A stretch of DNA of 56,852 nucleotides from Chara braunii. Its lineage: Eukaryota > Streptophyta > Charophyceae > Charales > Characeae. Each line of letters starts with the position of its first letter. Within the stretch, counting starts at the first letter, position 1. The notes under the pieces were generated by a model. That model did no database searches. It had not been told where the DNA came from and saw only the letters and a program-made list of their open reading frames with translations. Both the position numbers and the translations under genes were made by a program. Shown in pieces: positions 45,601 to 56,852 of the stretch. The stretch is from positions 520,038 through 576,889 of the forward strand of contig BFEA01000749.1 of assembly GCA_003427395.1 (NCBI GenBank), given 5' to 3'.

Positions 45601-47480
45601 GACCCGGAACCAGGAACCCGATTTAATTCCTTGATAGTCTGATCCAGAATGGTCCAGATTGACGCGATGTACCACGTTGTTGAAAATGGAAGTGTTGATG
45701 GTTAAATCCCTTCCTAATAGTGATGCGAAGGCTTGATTCCACTTACCCATTTTGTTGATTTGGCTGGCCAATGAGTTTCGCGCCATCTTAGGTGCTGGCC
45801 CGTCCTTCGTAATTTGAATTCCCAAATACCTCGTTGGAGTCTCTGGCCATTCCCATGTCATCTCCCTCCTTGGCCCCCGAAGCAGGGGAACCGGTTCTTT
45901 GGAAAGCCACCATCCTATCGTCTTAACCCAATTAATTTTCATTTCCGAAGCCAGTCTTAACGCTTCCATTGACCTGATCAGTGCTATCATGGATGAGTTG
46001 GAGGCTTGTATCAGTACCGTCAGGTCATCTGCGAACACTATTACTGTAGGAAATCAAATATGGTGTGGGGATCCTACCTTCATTCCGGGGAGCCTTTGGA
46101 TAGATGTGTCTTTATGCAGAAAGGACGCTAGGGCTTCCATTACAAAAAGGAAGATAGGCGGGGCTAACAAACCATTTTGTCTCACTGATCTGGTTATCGG
46201 ATAGCTCTCTGACAGCAGCCCATTAACCTGGACACAACCGGAGGCATCGCTGTATAGAACTCGCACCCACTTCCTGAAGTTTCGGCCCACCCCCATTTTC
46301 TCCATGCTGGCTTCAAGGAAGGACAAGTTTACCTGGTCATAAGCTTTTTCAGAGTTAATTCTGTGCGGATTTTCTTTTCCATAATTTTCTTGGAGGCATC
46401 ATTTATCCAGGATGTATGTCCCTGGAATGAAACCCGACTGATCTATGTGGAAACATTTGTCTGTTAGATCAAGTATATGGAAGGATAGGGCCTTAGCTAG
46501 TATTTTGTATGGGAGATATAGGCCTGTAATTTTTTTATATTATTTATAATTTATTTATTTTGACACAACACGCTCCATTCTATTCGTGGGGAGCATCATG
46601 TGCTGGGAACGGGGCCCAATGTCCCTTATAATGAGAATACAATGAGGAAATTGATGAAGATTTCATGAAGATTTCATGATGATTTGAGGATGATTTGAGG
46701 ATGATTGGAAGATTGGGATAATCGGGAATGTTTCTGATGTCCTCTCGTTCACCCTTTTTGAAATATAGCGTTATCATGCTGGTACTGAGGAGTTCACCGA
46801 TGCCTTCTTTTTCCCAACAGTCACCATAAAAGTTCATTAGATCCGTTCCCGTCAAGGGCCATAATTTTACCCAGAATTCTTTCGTCAGTCCATCTATGCC
46901 CGGGGTCTTATTGTTGTTCATATGTTGGACCGCGAATTGTCTCTCTTCCATAGATTGGGATCTATCCAGCTTATCCCTGTGTTCCTTTGAGATTGTTCTG
47001 CTTAGGTATTGCAACATCTTAGACCTGGCTACCCGTATGTTGGGAGTAGTAGTGGAAGGAGTCCTGGATTGATATAGTTCTTTGTGAAAATCCTTTGCAA
47101 CTTCCAACATATGTTTGCTGCCCGTATGTGTTGCCTGCTGCCCCGTAGATTCCCTTAAGCGTTCTATTGAATTGGATCTGTCGTTGGCTTTTATTCTAGC
47201 AAAGAAGTGCTTAGACATTTGTTCATTTAGCTTGGATTCTGTCATCATGGCTCTGATTTGGAATCCCTTAAGCTCCCACTAATGCCATACGGCTAGTTCT
47301 TCCCTTGCCTTCTCGTCGATCTCTGCGTACATGGAGGAGGAGGGGTTGGTCGCCAGATTGCTTTCCGCTATTTTAGGAGCTGTTTCAAGCATCTGTTTTC
47401 TTTGCTTTCTGTCGTTGGCCATTTTCCTTGATATCTTATCTGTGAAACGGTTTTCACCTTTACGGTAGCAGATGCTGTTC
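45601..47480 (-). pseudogene. LINE reverse transcriptase
   Basis: From the right: linker helices (EKAREELAVW, 47320), KHFFARIKAND, then RT motifs NNKTPGIDGLTKEFW (46910), ITLYFKKGEREDIRNI (46760), YKILAKALSF and QSGFIPG (46440), FRKWVRVLY, VRQNGLLAPPIF (46150) and catalytic FADDLTVLI (46030), then WPETPTRYLGIQI. About 190 bp of A/T-rich sequence (46526-46718) interrupts it between DIRNIPDY and YKILAK. FADD is intact but frame shifts and that insertion disable it. Confidence 0.85.
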
Positions 47481-47916
47481 CCAGGGCTTGATCCCTAGAC
47501 CTCGTCCTTACCTGTGTACAGTATCAGTGCCCTGTGTGTGTTTGAACCCGCGACCTGTGTCTTGATAGTCGCCTGCGATCTGTTGTAGCCTAGAGCGGTC
47601 GTCGGGTCTTGATCCGTAGGTCTGTCCAGTAGGAGTCTTAACTGAGTAGGGGTCATATCCGCTGTAGTTTTGAAAGGTCAAAGTCATAGCTGCTACAGTC
47701 CGGAAAGGTCAAGTCCACAGACTTCCGGAAGGTCCGGAAGTGACCTTTCCTAGGGTCCTAAGAGTCAGCCTAGGGGCAATGGGCAAATTGGCAGTCCAAC
47801 TTCGCTTAGTCAGCGGTACCCAGTCCTGGTCGCACTTTGTCAAGTCAGCAAGTGCCATGTGGGACTGTGTGCACCCCGGGCCCAGGGTCCAAGGGCAGAC
47901 CATTGACAATCCGAAG

Positions 47917-47923
47917 TATAAAT
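47917..47923 (+). promoter_or_regulatory. TATA box in element C LTR
   Basis: TATAAAT in otherwise G/C-rich sequence. It is placed as expected for an LTR promoter; the transcription start would lie ~30 bp downstream. Confidence 0.5.
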
Positions 47924-48021
47924 CAGGAGGCAGCGTCAAGTCATAATTCATTCTGCCTGTGAGCCATGCAGAAGCGCTGCCTGAGCGTCTTGTGCAAGGA
48001 GGTCTGCAGGTGCCCGAGGGA

Positions 48022-48963
48022 CAGAGATGAGCATTTTGTTTTTGAATTGGCACTTCACCCAACCCGCCCACATTCTTTTAAGTACAGCCCGCCCTCAAAA
48101 AAAAAATAAAAAAAAATTCTCAAGGTGACCCAACCCACCCAAGTGTTTTTTTGAAACTTTCCTCCCACACCCAACCTGCCCGTCACCCGTACACCCTGAC
48201 CCACCGACACGCGCGAGAACGAAATTACCCGCCCGCACCCGGTACCTAATTATTTTCAACCTGCACCCGCCCATTCCCCATTGTCTCGGTTCCTTACGAA
48301 CATTTACATGCACCACAGCAACATGACATCCTTGGATGACGGCGCCAAAATTCGAAGCATCTCCACTTTGGGTCGTCCTTGGATGAATGCGCGAAAATTC
48401 GAAGCGCTCCACAAGTTTGAAATTGCGAAGCTAACCTTGCCCCTTGTTGTGGTTAGGTTCGATCCCCGTTGTTTTAATGGGAGCAAACATCCCGTTGTTT
48501 GGGCTGTGGTCCAGCTGCCACTGGCGCACCGGTAGAGCGTGTCAATTTTTTTCAAGGAGGATCCCAAAGTCCGATTTGCCATTGGCGCCACTCTTTTTTT
48601 TTTCGAGGACGACAACTTTTTTTTTCCAGGGGGCCCTAGAGTGGAGACTTTCGGTCTCCTGGGCCGTGGACCGCAACTGGGAAATATGTATTAGGGGCAT
48701 GGGGTTGGGGGGGAGGGCTCTTATGGGTTGTCCTTGGGTCTGTGGGTCGGGTGACCGAGGCCTAGTGCTCACCCGCCTATCACCCACCCATTCCGGTGAC
48801 CCAGGCCTAACATTGACCAACCCGTCACCCACCCAGGCTGGCTTGCCTAGACCCACCCTCATCCCACCCGTGCCAGCTTATCAAGACCCACACCTGACCC
48901 AATGCCTTGTGGGTGGGGTGGGTGCGGGTGGGTGTGGGTCTGGGTACCCGTTGCTCATCTCTG
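48022..48963. mobile_element. Non-autonomous hAT-type transposon 2, inside element C LTR
   Basis: Perfect 12-bp terminal inverted repeats (CAGAGATGAGCA at 48022-48033, complement at 48952-48963), flanked by identical 8-mers CCGAGGGA (48014-48021 and 48964-48971). Size is 942 bp with no transposase. CACCCAACC/CCCGCCC words cluster at the left end, and GGGTGGG words at the right, resembling hAT subterminal motifs. The frame at 48444-48983 crosses its right end and is not a gene. Termini differ from hAT 1 after CAGAG, so it is a separate family. Confidence 0.93.
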
Positions 48964-49310
48964 CCGAGGGAGAAGAGGGCTAAGAGGAAGAAGATCGGCC
49001 ATAGCCAAGGTGTTAGTGGTAGGAGGAAGACAGCGGTCATAGCCGCCACGTCAGCATGTCAGTAGGTATTAGGATGTGAGAGAGTTGGGGTGTGTGTGTC
49101 TGTCGGGACATCCACGGAGATCCACCGTGTCTGTGTATGAACAAGTTGCTGAGTGTGGCAGCGTGGGCCATAGCTGGCCAGGATGAGTTTGAATCTGAGT
49201 TGCGTTCTTGGCTTCATTATCGCTGAGCTTTGTGTGGGCGCTAGTCGCCAGTTTGACCATCATCTGTTTGTACGCATGCTGAAAGTTTAAGAAGATGAGT
49301 CTGGTTGCAT

Positions 49311-49322
49311 TGGTATCGGAGC
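49311..49322 (+). other. Primer-binding site of element C
   Basis: TGGTATCGGAGC, followed by TGGTTCCC. One base (G for A) differs from the usual initiator tRNA-Met complement. It sits one base after the LTR end. Confidence 0.85.
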
Positions 49323-50063
49323 TGGTTCCCGCTGTTCCGCCATCACGCCATCGCCGTTGTCGTCGTCTTCGTGGGAGGTGTGCCACGTCATTAGCTGCGT
49401 TGTCGAGAGGAGAAGGGAGGCGCCACGTCAGCATCATCGAAGAGAGAGAGGGGGCAACCCGTTGTCGAGCGCGCCCCTTTTCGTTGCGCGCTTTGCTGTG
49501 CTGCGCGCTGCTTGGTTGTTCCTTGTTGCTTGATTGTTCCGCGCTGCTTGTTTTCCAGTGCGCTGCCCGCTACTGCACGTGCGCCTCGTTATTTGCTGTT
49601 GTGCGCGCCTCGACGTTTCCCGCTCGTGGTCACTACCGCTACGCGTTGCGCGATAGCCCGCGCTGCCTGCTACGCATTGCGCGCCAAAGTTCCCCGCTGC
49701 GCGCCAGCGTTTCGAATTGCGTGCAAGATCACACGTGTATTCACTCGCCCTCCGTTTCGCGAACCGCTATTGCTGATTGCCACGTGCACTCCCCGCTATT
49801 GCGTACACTGTTGTTCGTCACGCACACATCATCGTACGCTGCACTGTTGCCGACTTACCGGGCGCAGTTAGCAGGAGGATTGCCGACGTCGAAGGGAGAG
49901 CCGTCGCCCGGGAGAAAGGAAGTCCGCCTGCTATGAAGTAAGGGAGAAGGGCGCTGTCCCATTAGGAAGAAGAACTTGCCGTGTCGGTGAGGAGAGCCGC
50001 TGCGCCACGAAGTTGAAGAGCAGTTATACCTGTTGAGACAGCAAGGAGGAAACAACGACGACG

Positions 50064-50238
<175 letters not shown>

Positions 50239-50500
50239 ATTGAGCGCATATAGATTAGTTGTTGCAGCCGAAGAAGGAAGGTGCCGGCCATAGCTGCAGG
50301 GTTCAGACATGGGAAAGGAGAACCGTGTGGGAAGACGAAGTGACAAAGAAGGAGAGAGAGGAAGTAAGGAGGAAGGAGAGACGAAGGGGGAGAAAGAAGC
50401 CATAGCCAAGGAGGGGCGAGAAGAAGAGAGAACCGGGGAAGAGAGAGAAGACATTGGCGAAGAGAGAGGAGGTCGGAAGCCATAGTCGGGGTCAAGAGAG

Positions 50501-50571
50501 TTGACCCGCGACCTTTGACCGAAAGTTGACCAAGTTGACCGGCGTGAAGGCCGTTGACCACGAACTTGACC
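50501..50571 (+). promoter_or_regulatory. Cluster of six TTGACC motifs (W-box-like)
   Basis: TTGACC starts at 50501, 50515, 50526, 50535, 50554 and 50566, all on the same strand within 71 bp. TTGAC(C/T) is the W-box core bound by plant WRKY factors. A minisatellite origin is also possible. Confidence 0.5.
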
Positions 50572-50913
50572 AAGTTGGAGTTGGTACAATCTCGCCAAGC
50601 CTTCAGCCTATCCCCTTGCCCTATGGATGTGCACTCACCCCTTGGTACTTGTTGAGTTTGTCTGTCTCTTCTTTCTGCATTGAGTCACTTTTGTCCAGGT
50701 GATAGGACTCTGTGAATGTGGTTGTAGAGCTGTGTTGACCAAACCCACACGAACTGAGTAGGGCTTAGCTACCATGTCTGACGACTGACACGTCCCGGAG
50801 GCCTAACCCTCCCAAGGACGGGTACAGACCGGCTGGCTGCTCAGTGTGGCATGGTTGGCCCAAAATCCGAGTTGTGGGCTGCACAACCAGTTATCTAAGT
50901 GTTGAGAGGACTG

Positions 50914-50995
50914 TGCTGATCACATCGTCCTGTTTGCAACGTTAGAGAATTCCTGAGGAGTTACGGGGGATCTCCTTAAATGCCTCCTGATCAGC
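50914..50995 (+). promoter_or_regulatory. Conserved leader block, copy in element C
   Basis: Sense-strand match to the element B block (20421-20498, minus), with CGGGGGATCTCCTTAAATG and CCTCCTGATCAG identical and looser similarity upstream (ATCGTCCT). It lies ~200 nt before the gag region. Different elements and strands but the same sense orientation argue for a functional RNA element. Confidence 0.6.
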
Positions 50996-51117
50996 AGTGA
51001 AGTCCTGCAGTGACAGCCTTAGCAGTAGGTCTAGGCTAGAGACCATAGTTGACAGGATCCCGTAAGGATTTTGTGGTCCTTAGAAGAGTCAGTCAGTCAA
51101 TCAGCGGGTAGGTCTAC

Positions 51118-53232
51118 GTGGTGAGGAGTGGAACAGTCACTTGTTGTGCACCGTTCACCATGGATGACTATCCGATGTACGGCTTGCTCGTGGAGCTCTC
51201 CTTGTGGGGGACCCTTTGGCGTCTCCTGTTCCCATTAGGCTTCTGGCACACGTCCACGTGTAGAGTTGAGACGAGGGGTGGTACAAGGACCACTCCTTAT
51301 CCAAAGGAGCAAGAGCAGGAGACCGCGACGATATTGGCTGAGCAGAAGGCCAGGAGAGAAAAAAAAGAGTTGCAGAAGAAGACGTAGAAGTTGGCACTCC
51401 CGGAAGAGAAAGCTAAAAAGGAAAAAGAATTGGAGGAGGAATTGAAGAGGCTGCGGAAGGAGAAGGAAGAAGTTGCAGCCTCAGTTGATGAAGAAGAAGA
51501 AGAAGACGAAGAAGAAGAGATTTCCCTGGAAAGAAATGTGAGGAGAGAAGAAAGAGGGGAGTCAAGTGGCGCGAAGGAGGTAGACAAAAGGCTGGAGAAG
51601 ATGGTGACAGAGTGGGTTGCCAACTTATCGCTCGGGGAAGAAGAAAAAGCGATGTTGTATGTTCCCCAGCAAGAGAAAAAAGCGGTAATAAAGGAGATAC
51701 AGGCGGAAAAGGATCCCCTGTAGCGTCAAGCGTTAGAGAATGAAAAGAAGATGGAGTGGAAGTGGTGCCTCACAAGGGAAAGGAGGAGATGAGTAGAGGC
51801 GGCATCTGAGATAGAGAAGGAGTATGAAGCAGCAAGGGAGCAACATGCGCGGCTGGCAGTTGAAATAGACCTCCAAAACAAAGTGGAGATCATAGGCAAA
51901 AATGCGGAGGTAATGTTGAGGCCACAGCAAGAACAAATGCGTCACCTGAGGGGCCACGATATCGCATTGCAGTCCATACACATTGGATTTATGGATTTTG
52001 CACATGATATGGTGTTGCGTGTGGGCACAGAAGTACAAGCGAGATTAGACAACACAAAGAAGTTCTGCACAAAGGCCATAGAAGATGCTAAGGTAGTGGC
52101 CCCAGAGGAGGAGGAAGCACGCCCGCGTAGGGAACGCGTGAAGGTGAAGTTCCCTGATTCCTACAATGGGAAGAAGGGAGAGAACTTTGATAACTGGGAG
52201 GCAAACATAAATTCTTATGTGCACCTCCGTGATACCATCCCCAAGGAACGAGTCCTCATGACCTTCCATGCCCTCAAAGATGAGGCATCGAGCTTCACTA
52301 GATCATTAGCCCGCGCCACCAAGTGTGATAATGACATGGTAGTATATTCCATGATCACACCCCTAAGTGAATTTCTCAAAGCCCTTCGCGAGCGATTTGA
52401 CAAATGTCACTAAGGGCCTCAAGGCCTCTGACAAACTGCAAACAATCCACTCTCGACCACGGAAGAGTGTCAGGGCACTCAAAGGCGCCATGGACGAACT
52501 TGTCGCCCTTCCTGACACATGGGGTTACTGAGCCCCAACTGGTCCAGTTGTTCTTTCGTGCCATGCCCGAAAGTATGCACGGGCACTTCTTTGACAAGAA
52601 GCAACAACCGAATACGACGTATGATCAGCTGAGTAGAGAAGTTGTTGCTTATGAGGTCCACTCCACGCCAATTACCACTTTCTGGCACAAGGACCTCGAT
52701 AAAAGGAAAAAGTGGAGGCGAGGTCAGGGCCAAGGACCATCTGATCCTTACATTAGATGAAGGTGGTATGGAAAAGGTCCCACATAGTGAGATAGAGTGG
52801 GGCCTCGATGAGGAGGACAATAATACTGGCCAGGGGAGTTCCTATGTTGCTGTCGTGGCTGGAGGGAGGCCGTAAGGTAGAGGAAGGGGCCAAGGCCAAA
52901 GGGGCCAGGCCTCTGGTGGTCGAGGACAGGGCGGTCAGGGGGTTGGTGGTAGAGGTAACCGCCAAGCGAGAGGAAGGGGTCAATGTCGGCCGCAAAACCG
53001 TCCGCGATCTAATCGATCACCTCCCAGGAAGGGTGAATGGCAACCTGGTTTGCCCCAGGGCAGACCTTGGGAATCGCTGGGCATGGAACACACTGTTTGG
53101 TAGAGGAGAATAGATGATGGTCAGTGCATTTACTGCGGTGACCCGGGGCACATCATCAAATATTGCCCCAAGTATAGAGATGCCTGGCGAGCTGCTGCAG
53201 AGGCAGCAAAAGGCCCTTACCCCTAGGCCATG
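51118..53232 (+). pseudogene. gag: Element C gag: coiled coil, capsid, RGG box and CCHC knuckle
   Basis: One frame runs 51118-52413 with in-frame stops at 51388 (TAG), 51721 (TAG) and 51790 (TGA). It encodes Lys/Glu-rich coiled-coil sequence, a poly-acidic run, then capsid (KFPDSYNGKKGENFDNWEAN, LSEFLKALRERFD). A frameshift near 52405 leads to 52404-52760 (LVQLFFRAMPESMHGHFF, YDQLSREV). Another gives an RGG-rich stretch (52875-53000) and the knuckle CIYCGDPGHIIKYC (53125-53166), ending at a stop at 53230. Protease and RT are not present before LTR D. Confidence 0.85.
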
Positions 53233-53448
53233 TGGAGAAGAGTGCGCTTGCCACAAAGAAACTCCAAACCCACATGAGCCCATGGCAAAGGTTGCTGGCC
53301 AGCGCCTAGTTAGTTGTCCAAGGAGTGCTTGTGTTAGAGTCTCTCCATGGAAATAAAAAACAGTAATGAGAATTACCTATTATATATCTCCATAATGCCA
53401 GCCTAGGCCAAGATGAAAAAGGATGGAAAACGAGTCTGGTTGCAGCTA
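53233..53448. other. Sequence between element C gag and LTR D
   Basis: No protease or other domain recognised. Element C is probably interrupted here by element D. Confidence 0.4.
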
Positions 53449-54811
53449 TGTAATGACCCGCCAAAACACAGACTGAGAACACTGCTGATTTCTGGGATTT
53501 GCCGCTGGAATGTATGCCTTGCTGAGATTCCCGCATTCTGCTGTGATTTCTAAGTCTGTGTGTGTGTGTGCCTGCTGGTCTGCGTGCCTGTCTGAGTGCT
53601 TGTCGGCCTCAGTGTGTGTGTGACCCGCAAGGGTACTTGTTGGTTGAAAGGCCCCGCAAGGCCAGTACTTGCCTGTGGCCATGACTTTGAAGGTTGCAGC
53701 GGGGAAAACACTCAAGTAGCGGGGGTAGGCCCACGACACTTAGAGCAGCGGGAAAAACACTCAGTAGCAGGTAGGCAGGTACCACTCAAGTAGTGGTAGA
53801 AGTGTCGGGTACTGGAGGCCGAGCAGAAGAAGACAAAAGTTGGCCTTTTTTAGAGGCCCAGTAGCGGTAGGTTAGAGGTAGGCTGGTACCGGTCCAAGTA
53901 GCCTGAGTCTAGGGCCTGTCCGGACGATATCAGAGCCTGCAATGATGTTTCCCTCCGAAAGGGAGGAGGTACCGGTTGCTGGGAGGCCGCTCGGCCTAGG
54001 AAGGCACCGCCCAAGAGGCCAGTAGGCCGCTATATCTTCGGGAGGAGCAAACAGCTCCTCCTCATTTGCGGTGTGCAAGGATTGGCGACATACTGCTGGA
54101 GCCAAGCGCTGGACTTGGGAGCGCTGCCTGGACAAGGAGAGCAGCGGGGCGCTCAGCCTGGCTATGGTGAGCAGACCAACCTGAGGAGGAGGAAGAAGGG
54201 GGCGAAGGAGGAGTGTGGCGAGGTACCTACCTGGCTATGGTGGACACCATCTAAATCACCTTGATCGGCGCTGCATCTGGAAGGCCCCAGTTGGGGTAGT
54301 GCCACACCAAAGGAGCTCGAGGCAGAGTCAGGCATGGCGGCTTAGTGAGCAGCGGCATAGCTGCTTTGTGTTGTCCTTTGGACAAGAGTGAAGTGCCATA
54401 GCTGCTTTGGGTTATCCTTTGGACAGGAGGGCAGGGCCCTTAGTAGTCCGCCATAGTGTAGGCATGTGAGAGGAGGAAGAAGGGGGAAGCCATGTCTATG
54501 GTGGACCTGTTGTTGTGTCAGCAGTAAGAGGGAACTTCAGATATTGATTTTGTTTCATCCACTCATTGCTATCATTATTATTGGAAGAAGAATAAGAATG
54601 GGGAAGTGGAGGAGGAGGAAGGTGGAGAGAGAATGGGGGATTTGTCATTGGTCTTGCTGGCGTACATCTTTTTTTTTTCTTCTTCTTCTTCTTCTTCTTC
54701 TTTCTCTCTTCCGGCCTCTATCTCTTTGCAAGTGCTTTCATTTCTTTCGCAATTGGGTGGCATTGTCTTTCTTTGTGAATTTGCACTTTGAAAGTGACCA
54801 GGATCGTAACA
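53449..54811 (+). repeat. 5' LTR of element D
   Basis: About 1.36 kb, from TGTAATGACCCGCC to GATCGTAACA, with a primer site two bases later. TG...CA ends and length fit a plant gypsy LTR. A TATATC string near 54031 is a possible core promoter. Internal features include short CAGTAGCGG/CACTCAAGTAG repeats (53700-53870) and a TTC run (54677-54702). The second LTR is outside the window. Confidence 0.75.
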
Positions 54812-54813
54812 AT

Positions 54814-54825
54814 TGGTATCGGAGC
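54814..54825 (+). other. Primer-binding site of element D
   Basis: TGGTATCGGAGC, identical to element C's site over 12 bases and then diverging (GGAC). Defines the start of element D's internal region. Confidence 0.85.
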
Positions 54826-56796
54826 GGACTTACTTGTTGGCGAGAGGTGTTCATCACTCTAACCCTCATTCCGAATTAGGTTAAGGCTAACGTAATCCCG
54901 GATTAGGGTTGGAGGTTAGGGTTAAGCGGGGCAGTGAGGTATGTGGATGCTGCCCTCACCTGGTTAGGTCATATAGGGTCGACATCAGACCTGACCAGGT
55001 TGCTTGAGTGATTGAATGGGGTGGCGAGCCACAAAGGAGGCTGATTGGAGTAAGCGAGAGGGAGTAGAGAGTGAGAAGTACTCGCACCTGGAATCTGGAC
55101 TTTAAGAAGACATTGAGTGACTTTTGGGTTTCCCCTCAAGAGAGAGACTTGATCGGAGGCTGCCATATCTGCATCGAAGAGTGCAAGTTGCTGCTTTGGT
55201 CTTCAACATCAACGGAGGATCCCGCGTTGTAACATGGGTGTAGGAAGGCCCTCTTAGTCAGGGGGGTGAGTCGTTATCCATCTTTGGAGGCCGGGCCTCG
55301 CAGGTAAGTGTTGTGTGACTTGGGTATGCCCATGGGTGGTTGCTTGGTGCTTCATGGCCTCTTGGGGTGTGTTGGGCTCTCTTCCTCTTCTCTGCGGTCT
55401 TGGTTGTGCGTGTGAGCATATGGATTGCTTTCTCAACTGATGGATGGTTGGATGATGTATCTTGTTCTCAATGACATATCTTTCTACAGTGCACTGTCTT
55501 TTCATTCTGAACGGCTGTAGGAGCGGGTTCTTGCTGAAAGTTGTCTTTTCCTTTTCAGTACGGTAGAGGCAGTTTGGGACTGTCTTGGGACACCTTTCTG
55601 ATTGGTCCTGGTCCAGGACCTACTTGGCACCATTCGGGACTCAGTGGGACCAGGGTTAATGGGACAAGACCCTTCGGCCCCAAATCTGTTGTTGTGAGTA
55701 CGTTTCTTTGTTGTGCTGAATTTGGGGGACACACGGCTAGTAGGGACATTCCTTTCAAGGGGATCTTGACTTTTCTTACTGTATGTTCTCACACACTGCC
55801 CTGCGTCTGGCTCGCTGACCGTCTGCACCCCTCAAAATCTCCATGCTGCAGTTAGTTTTCGTCGGCTTGTGACGATCTGTTTCCTGCAACCGCGCGACTT
55901 TCTGTGCAAGGCTACTTTGGGGGTTGAATCGGGATGGCCCGTTGGATTGCATGGGTGCCCTTGCTTTTCTTGTTTTTTTCGGAATTGAGGCTGGCATGGT
56001 CCCACGATGGTTGGTAGTTGATCGCGCCTTAGCGAGCGCGAAGGATAACTGTTGCCATAGCTTCTTTCTTGTTTTGCTGTGAATTTTTTTTTTTTGAATT
56101 TTCAACTAATGTCGAGCCCCCGCGGGTTCTCCCAATTTTTTTCTCTCGAAATTTCCTTTTTGCAATTAGGAATTAGGCTAGGAATTTGGGTACATCGCAA
56201 TTTCATTGCACGACGCTTCTTGTTTGCGCACGCTTTGCCGCGTCAGGATTTGTGCTCTGACTTTTCCGTGCCTTAATCTTACGTGTAACTGTAATTCTTG
56301 TCTTGGCGGGCGTGATTGTAACTGTAATCCTCTCTTTCTTGATATCTTTTTGTGGCGCCTCTGCACGCGCATACTTCTCCCCCTATCCTATTGGCCTGAA
56401 CGAATGCATGACCGGATCGATGTGTGCATTGTGGCTACGTCCCCAATGCCGCGGCCTGGCCATGCAGTCGTAGGCACTTCCTTCTTCTTCCCTCACACTC
56501 AGGCACAATCCCGGGTATCTCGCACAAACGCTCACGCTATAAATTTTGCAAGCGCAATTAATTCGCTCTCTATGAATTTTGGAGTTAGCGAGGTCGAGAG
56601 GATTGGCTAACGAGCAAGAGTCGGAAGGTAAGTAGAGAGCTGGGCGATCCGACAGGCTGGTGCTGGACAGGCGGGGTTGACGTGTGGTCGTGACGGACTG
56701 TGGCACATGAGCGAACCTGGCTTGCATGTTCAGGCTAAGCGGGGTGACAACTCTGTCGGAGTGTGCGGCGGCGGACTGCCCACCTCGGGATGTTGT

Positions 56797-56797
<1 letters not shown>
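54826..56797 (+). other. Element D internal leader, no recognised gene
   Basis: About 2 kb with only short frames and no gag domain. Likely the long leader typical of these elements, with gag beyond the window. Two TTAGGGTT-like words near 54900-54925 are isolated. Confidence 0.5.

Positions 56798-56852
<55 letters not shown>
56798..56852. repeat. (GA)n microsatellite at window edge
   Basis: GA run continuing to the last base; true length unknown. Confidence 0.98.

Larger units (their letters stand above)
43560..47480 (-). mobile_element. LINE (non-LTR retrotransposon) ORF2 remnant with internal inversion
   Basis: Minus-strand reading gives the endonuclease-RT linker and RT (47480 to about 45600), then a block readable only on the plus strand (44577-45600), then the C-terminal zinc-knuckle region on the minus strand (44576 to about 44170). 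The three blocks are collinear in protein order without overlap. The endonuclease domain is missing, so the copy is 5'-truncated near 47.48 kb. The 3' end is uncertain; T- and A-runs at 43440-43483 are candidates. Many stops and shifts show it is dead. Confidence 0.82.
47490..49309 (+). repeat. LTR of element C (5' boundary uncertain), split by hAT 2
   Basis: Ends ...GGTTGCA at 49309, one base before a tRNA-Met-type primer site. It contains a TATAAAT box at 47917-47923 with ~100 bp of sequence downstream before the hAT insertion at 48022. The left edge cannot be set because no second LTR of C is in the window. It begins somewhere after the LINE's truncated end. Confidence 0.6.

Noticed and set aside
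48444-48983. 179-codon frame in the hAT 2 region
   Set aside because: It runs over the transposon's right end into the LTR; no domain.
49295-49936. 213-codon frame starting at the element C primer site
   Set aside because: It crosses the primer site into a GC-word-rich leader; no domain, Cys/Leu/Arg-rich by composition.
54895-54930. TTAGGGTT-like words suggesting an interstitial telomere
   Set aside because: Only two or three isolated words, not a tandem array.

Overview
This window looks like a repeat-dense stretch of a plant-lineage nuclear genome. I see no ordinary host gene, rRNA or tRNA gene. It holds Ty3/gypsy retrotransposons with plant-type primer-binding sites, a LINE, two hAT-type DNA transposons, long (GA)n/(GT)n runs and two assembly gaps (18299-18790 and 41147-42102). 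The styles of the gag, integrase-chromodomain and LINE proteins suggest a charophyte green alga such as Chara. That is an inference, not a search result.

The most unusual item is at the left end. Positions 104-945 carry two direct copies of a structured ~325-bp sequence, each with a hammerhead ribozyme. The second copy (807-864) has every invariant core base, three stems and two loops that can pair with each other. The first (294-351) has the same fold but core substitutions. The predicted cleavage sites lie 513 nt apart. This matches the architecture of a retrozyme, a small non-autonomous retroelement that spreads through circular RNA.

From 5748 to 36537 I read one large, degraded LTR retrotransposon (element A, + strand): 5' LTR, a TGGCG-type primer site, an extra ORF before gag, gag with zinc knuckle, protease, RT, RNase H, integrase, a ~9-kb stretch without recognisable genes, an extra ORF, and a second LTR copy. 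Its RT is split by a complete minus-strand Ty3/gypsy element (B, 11889-22350), which has LTRs, primer site, polypurine tract, gag, protease, RT, RNase H, integrase and chromodomain. B's gag is in turn split by a hAT element (17517-18885) with perfect 17-bp termini and a perfect 8-bp target duplication. This gives a three-level nest.

From 36.5 to 41.1 kb lie CpG-rich degenerate repeats, a TCA microsatellite, an exact 60-bp tandem array and a decayed chromovirus integrase-chromodomain fragment (E). From 43.5 to 47.5 kb lies a minus-strand LINE whose ORF2 contains a clean ~1-kb internal inversion. A third gypsy element (C, + strand) follows, with a TATA-bearing LTR disrupted by a second hAT element (48022-48963), a primer site at 49311, a long leader with a 170-bp GA run and a TTGACC cluster, and a gag with in-frame stops. 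A fourth LTR with primer site (D, 53449-54825) starts another element that runs off the window. Elements B and C share a conserved leader block although they lie on opposite strands.
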